From assembly GCA_903929325.1 (NCBI GenBank), contig CAIYUD010000062.1:1-5836 (forward strand): 5,836 nt of DNA, written 5' to 3'. The position numbers and the translations under genes were made by a program. The notes beneath the pieces are model-generated. The model saw only the letters and a program-made list of their open reading frames with translations. It ran no database searches and had not been told where the DNA came from. Shown one piece after another: positions 5,112 to 5,836 of this stretch (position 1 is its first letter; each line of letters starts with the position of its first letter). The stretch comes from an uncultured Opitutia bacterium (GTDB taxonomy: Bacteria > Verrucomicrobiota > Verrucomicrobiia > Opitutales > UBA953).

Positions 5112-5836
5112 ATGGCCGTTCAATCCCTTCGCAATCTCGGTAGCCTTTCTGGAAAGCGCGTCTTGATGCGCGTCGACTTCAATGTCCCTCAGGACAAGAA
5201 GACGGGCGCAATTACCAACACACAGCGCATCGCAGCTGCACTACCGACCTTGCGGCATGTGCTCGATCAGGGCGCGAGTGTTGTCTTGATGTCACACCTA
5301 GGTCGTCCGGACGGTAAAGTCGTTGAAAAGTTTTCGTTACGTCCCGTTGCAGCGGAACTCGAAAAACTCCTTGGTCGCCCGGTTGCTTTTGTCACCGAAT
5401 GTGTTGGCCCAGTGGCTGAGCAAGCCGCTGCGAAATTAAAGCCAGGTCAGGTTTTGCTTTTAGAAAATCTCCGCTTCCACATCGAAGAAGAGGGCAAGGT
5501 GAAACAAGAGGATGGCACGAGTTTGAAAGCTGATCCCGCGAAGGTTGCGGCCTTCCGCGCTTCGTTGAGTCAGCTTGGCGATGTTTACGTCAACGATGCC
5601 TTCGGCACAGCGCACCGTGCACATTCATCGATGGTGGGTGTTAACCTTCCCGTCAAAGTCGCCGGCTTCTTGCTGGAGGCTGAGCTCAAGGCATTTGATG
5701 CGGTACTTCAGCATCCACAGCGACCGCTCTTAGCCATCCTTGGCGGCGCCAAGATCGCCGAAACTGAATTTGAAGATATTCTTGTCGGGACTCCTGGGTG
5801 TGGGCGCCTCGTTGTCCACCAACTGGAAGCCGTTGA
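5112..5836 (+). CDS. pgk: Phosphoglycerate kinase, N-terminal domain; tail anomalous (runs off the right edge)
   Basis: Pgk transfers the acyl phosphate of 1,3-bisphosphoglycerate to ADP, giving 3-phosphoglycerate and ATP, in the cytoplasm. It is the glycolytic step directly after the neighbouring gap product. 241 codons are present of roughly 400. Substrate-domain motifs are intact: VLMRVDFNVP (17-26) with R20, SHLGRP (61-66), LLLENLRFH (115-123), NDAFGTAHRAHSS (161-173), and LLAILGGAK (206-214), which begins the nucleotide-binding half. The ATG at 5112 fits the family start MAVQSLRNL and has AGGG eight bases before it. After GGAKI (residue 215, base 5756) the frame stays open but the family's expected SDKIxLIENL continuation is missing. 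The 26 residues present, starting AETEFEDILVGTPG, do not read as that part of the enzyme. This may be a deletion, a chimeric join or poor contig-end sequence. Identity up to residue 215 is certain. Confidence 0.95.
   Translation, partial: MAVQSLRNLGSLSGKRVLMRVDFNVPQDKKTGAITNTQRIAAALPTLRHVLDQGASVVLMSHLGRPDGKVVEKFSLRPVAAELEKLLGRPVAFVTECVGPVAEQAAAKLKPGQVLLLENLRFHIEEEGKVKQEDGTSLKADPAKVAAFRASLSQLGDVYVNDAFGTAHRAHSSMVGVNLPVKVAGFLLEAELKAFDAVLQHPQRPLLAILGGAKIAETEFEDILVGTPGCGRLVVHQLEAV

Noticed and set aside
1..5836. tRNA, rRNA, CRISPR, insertion sequence, toxin-antitoxin or phage genes
   Set aside because: No direct repeat arrays, cloverleaf-type sequence, transposase motifs or terminal repeats were seen on either strand by reading.

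Overview
This window looks like a chromosomal, housekeeping stretch from a free-living bacterium, most likely Verrucomicrobiota of the Opitutia type. That placement rests on my recognition of protein wording: the GAPDH phrases VGDIVPADNLAYLLKYDS and KDWKGGRSAAINIIPS, the TrpE phrase YPDKATFLKLA followed by MADLETPVSVY, and the short methyltransferase with YRLLDSGSGRKLEDF. No database search was made. Base composition is moderate, and Shine-Dalgarno sites are weak or absent before most genes. I see no mobile elements, CRISPR arrays, tRNA or rRNA.

Layout. Two genes lie on the minus strand in the left quarter. A class I SAM-dependent methyltransferase (538-1407) is followed 97 bases downstream by the start of trpE, anthranilate synthase component I (440 to beyond base 1), of which only the first 146 codons are present. 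The trpE start was read by translating the reverse complement. The 97-base leader holds two inverted repeats, one of them covering the only ribosome-binding-like sequence. From a divergent intergenic region (1408-1502) three genes run rightward: a cytoplasmic GH13 debranching-type glucan hydrolase of 788 residues (1503-3869), type I glyceraldehyde-3-phosphate dehydrogenase gap (3932-4978), and phosphoglycerate kinase pgk (5112 to beyond the right edge). A strong intrinsic terminator (5001-5030) separates gap from pgk.

How the genes fit together. The GH13 enzyme would open alpha-1,6 branches of an internal glucan such as glycogen, supplying sugar to glycolysis. Gap and Pgk then carry out consecutive steps of lower glycolysis, from glyceraldehyde 3-phosphate to 1,3-bisphosphoglycerate to 3-phosphoglycerate with ATP formation. 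The leftward genes are functionally unrelated (nucleic acid methylation and tryptophan synthesis).

No undescribed system is evident. The observation most worth a second look is the last 80 bases. The pgk reading frame stays open, but its protein stops resembling phosphoglycerate kinase exactly after the GGAKI motif. It then carries what may be a garbled copy of the enzyme's C-terminal STGGGASLE region, which suggests a deletion or a contig-end sequence error.
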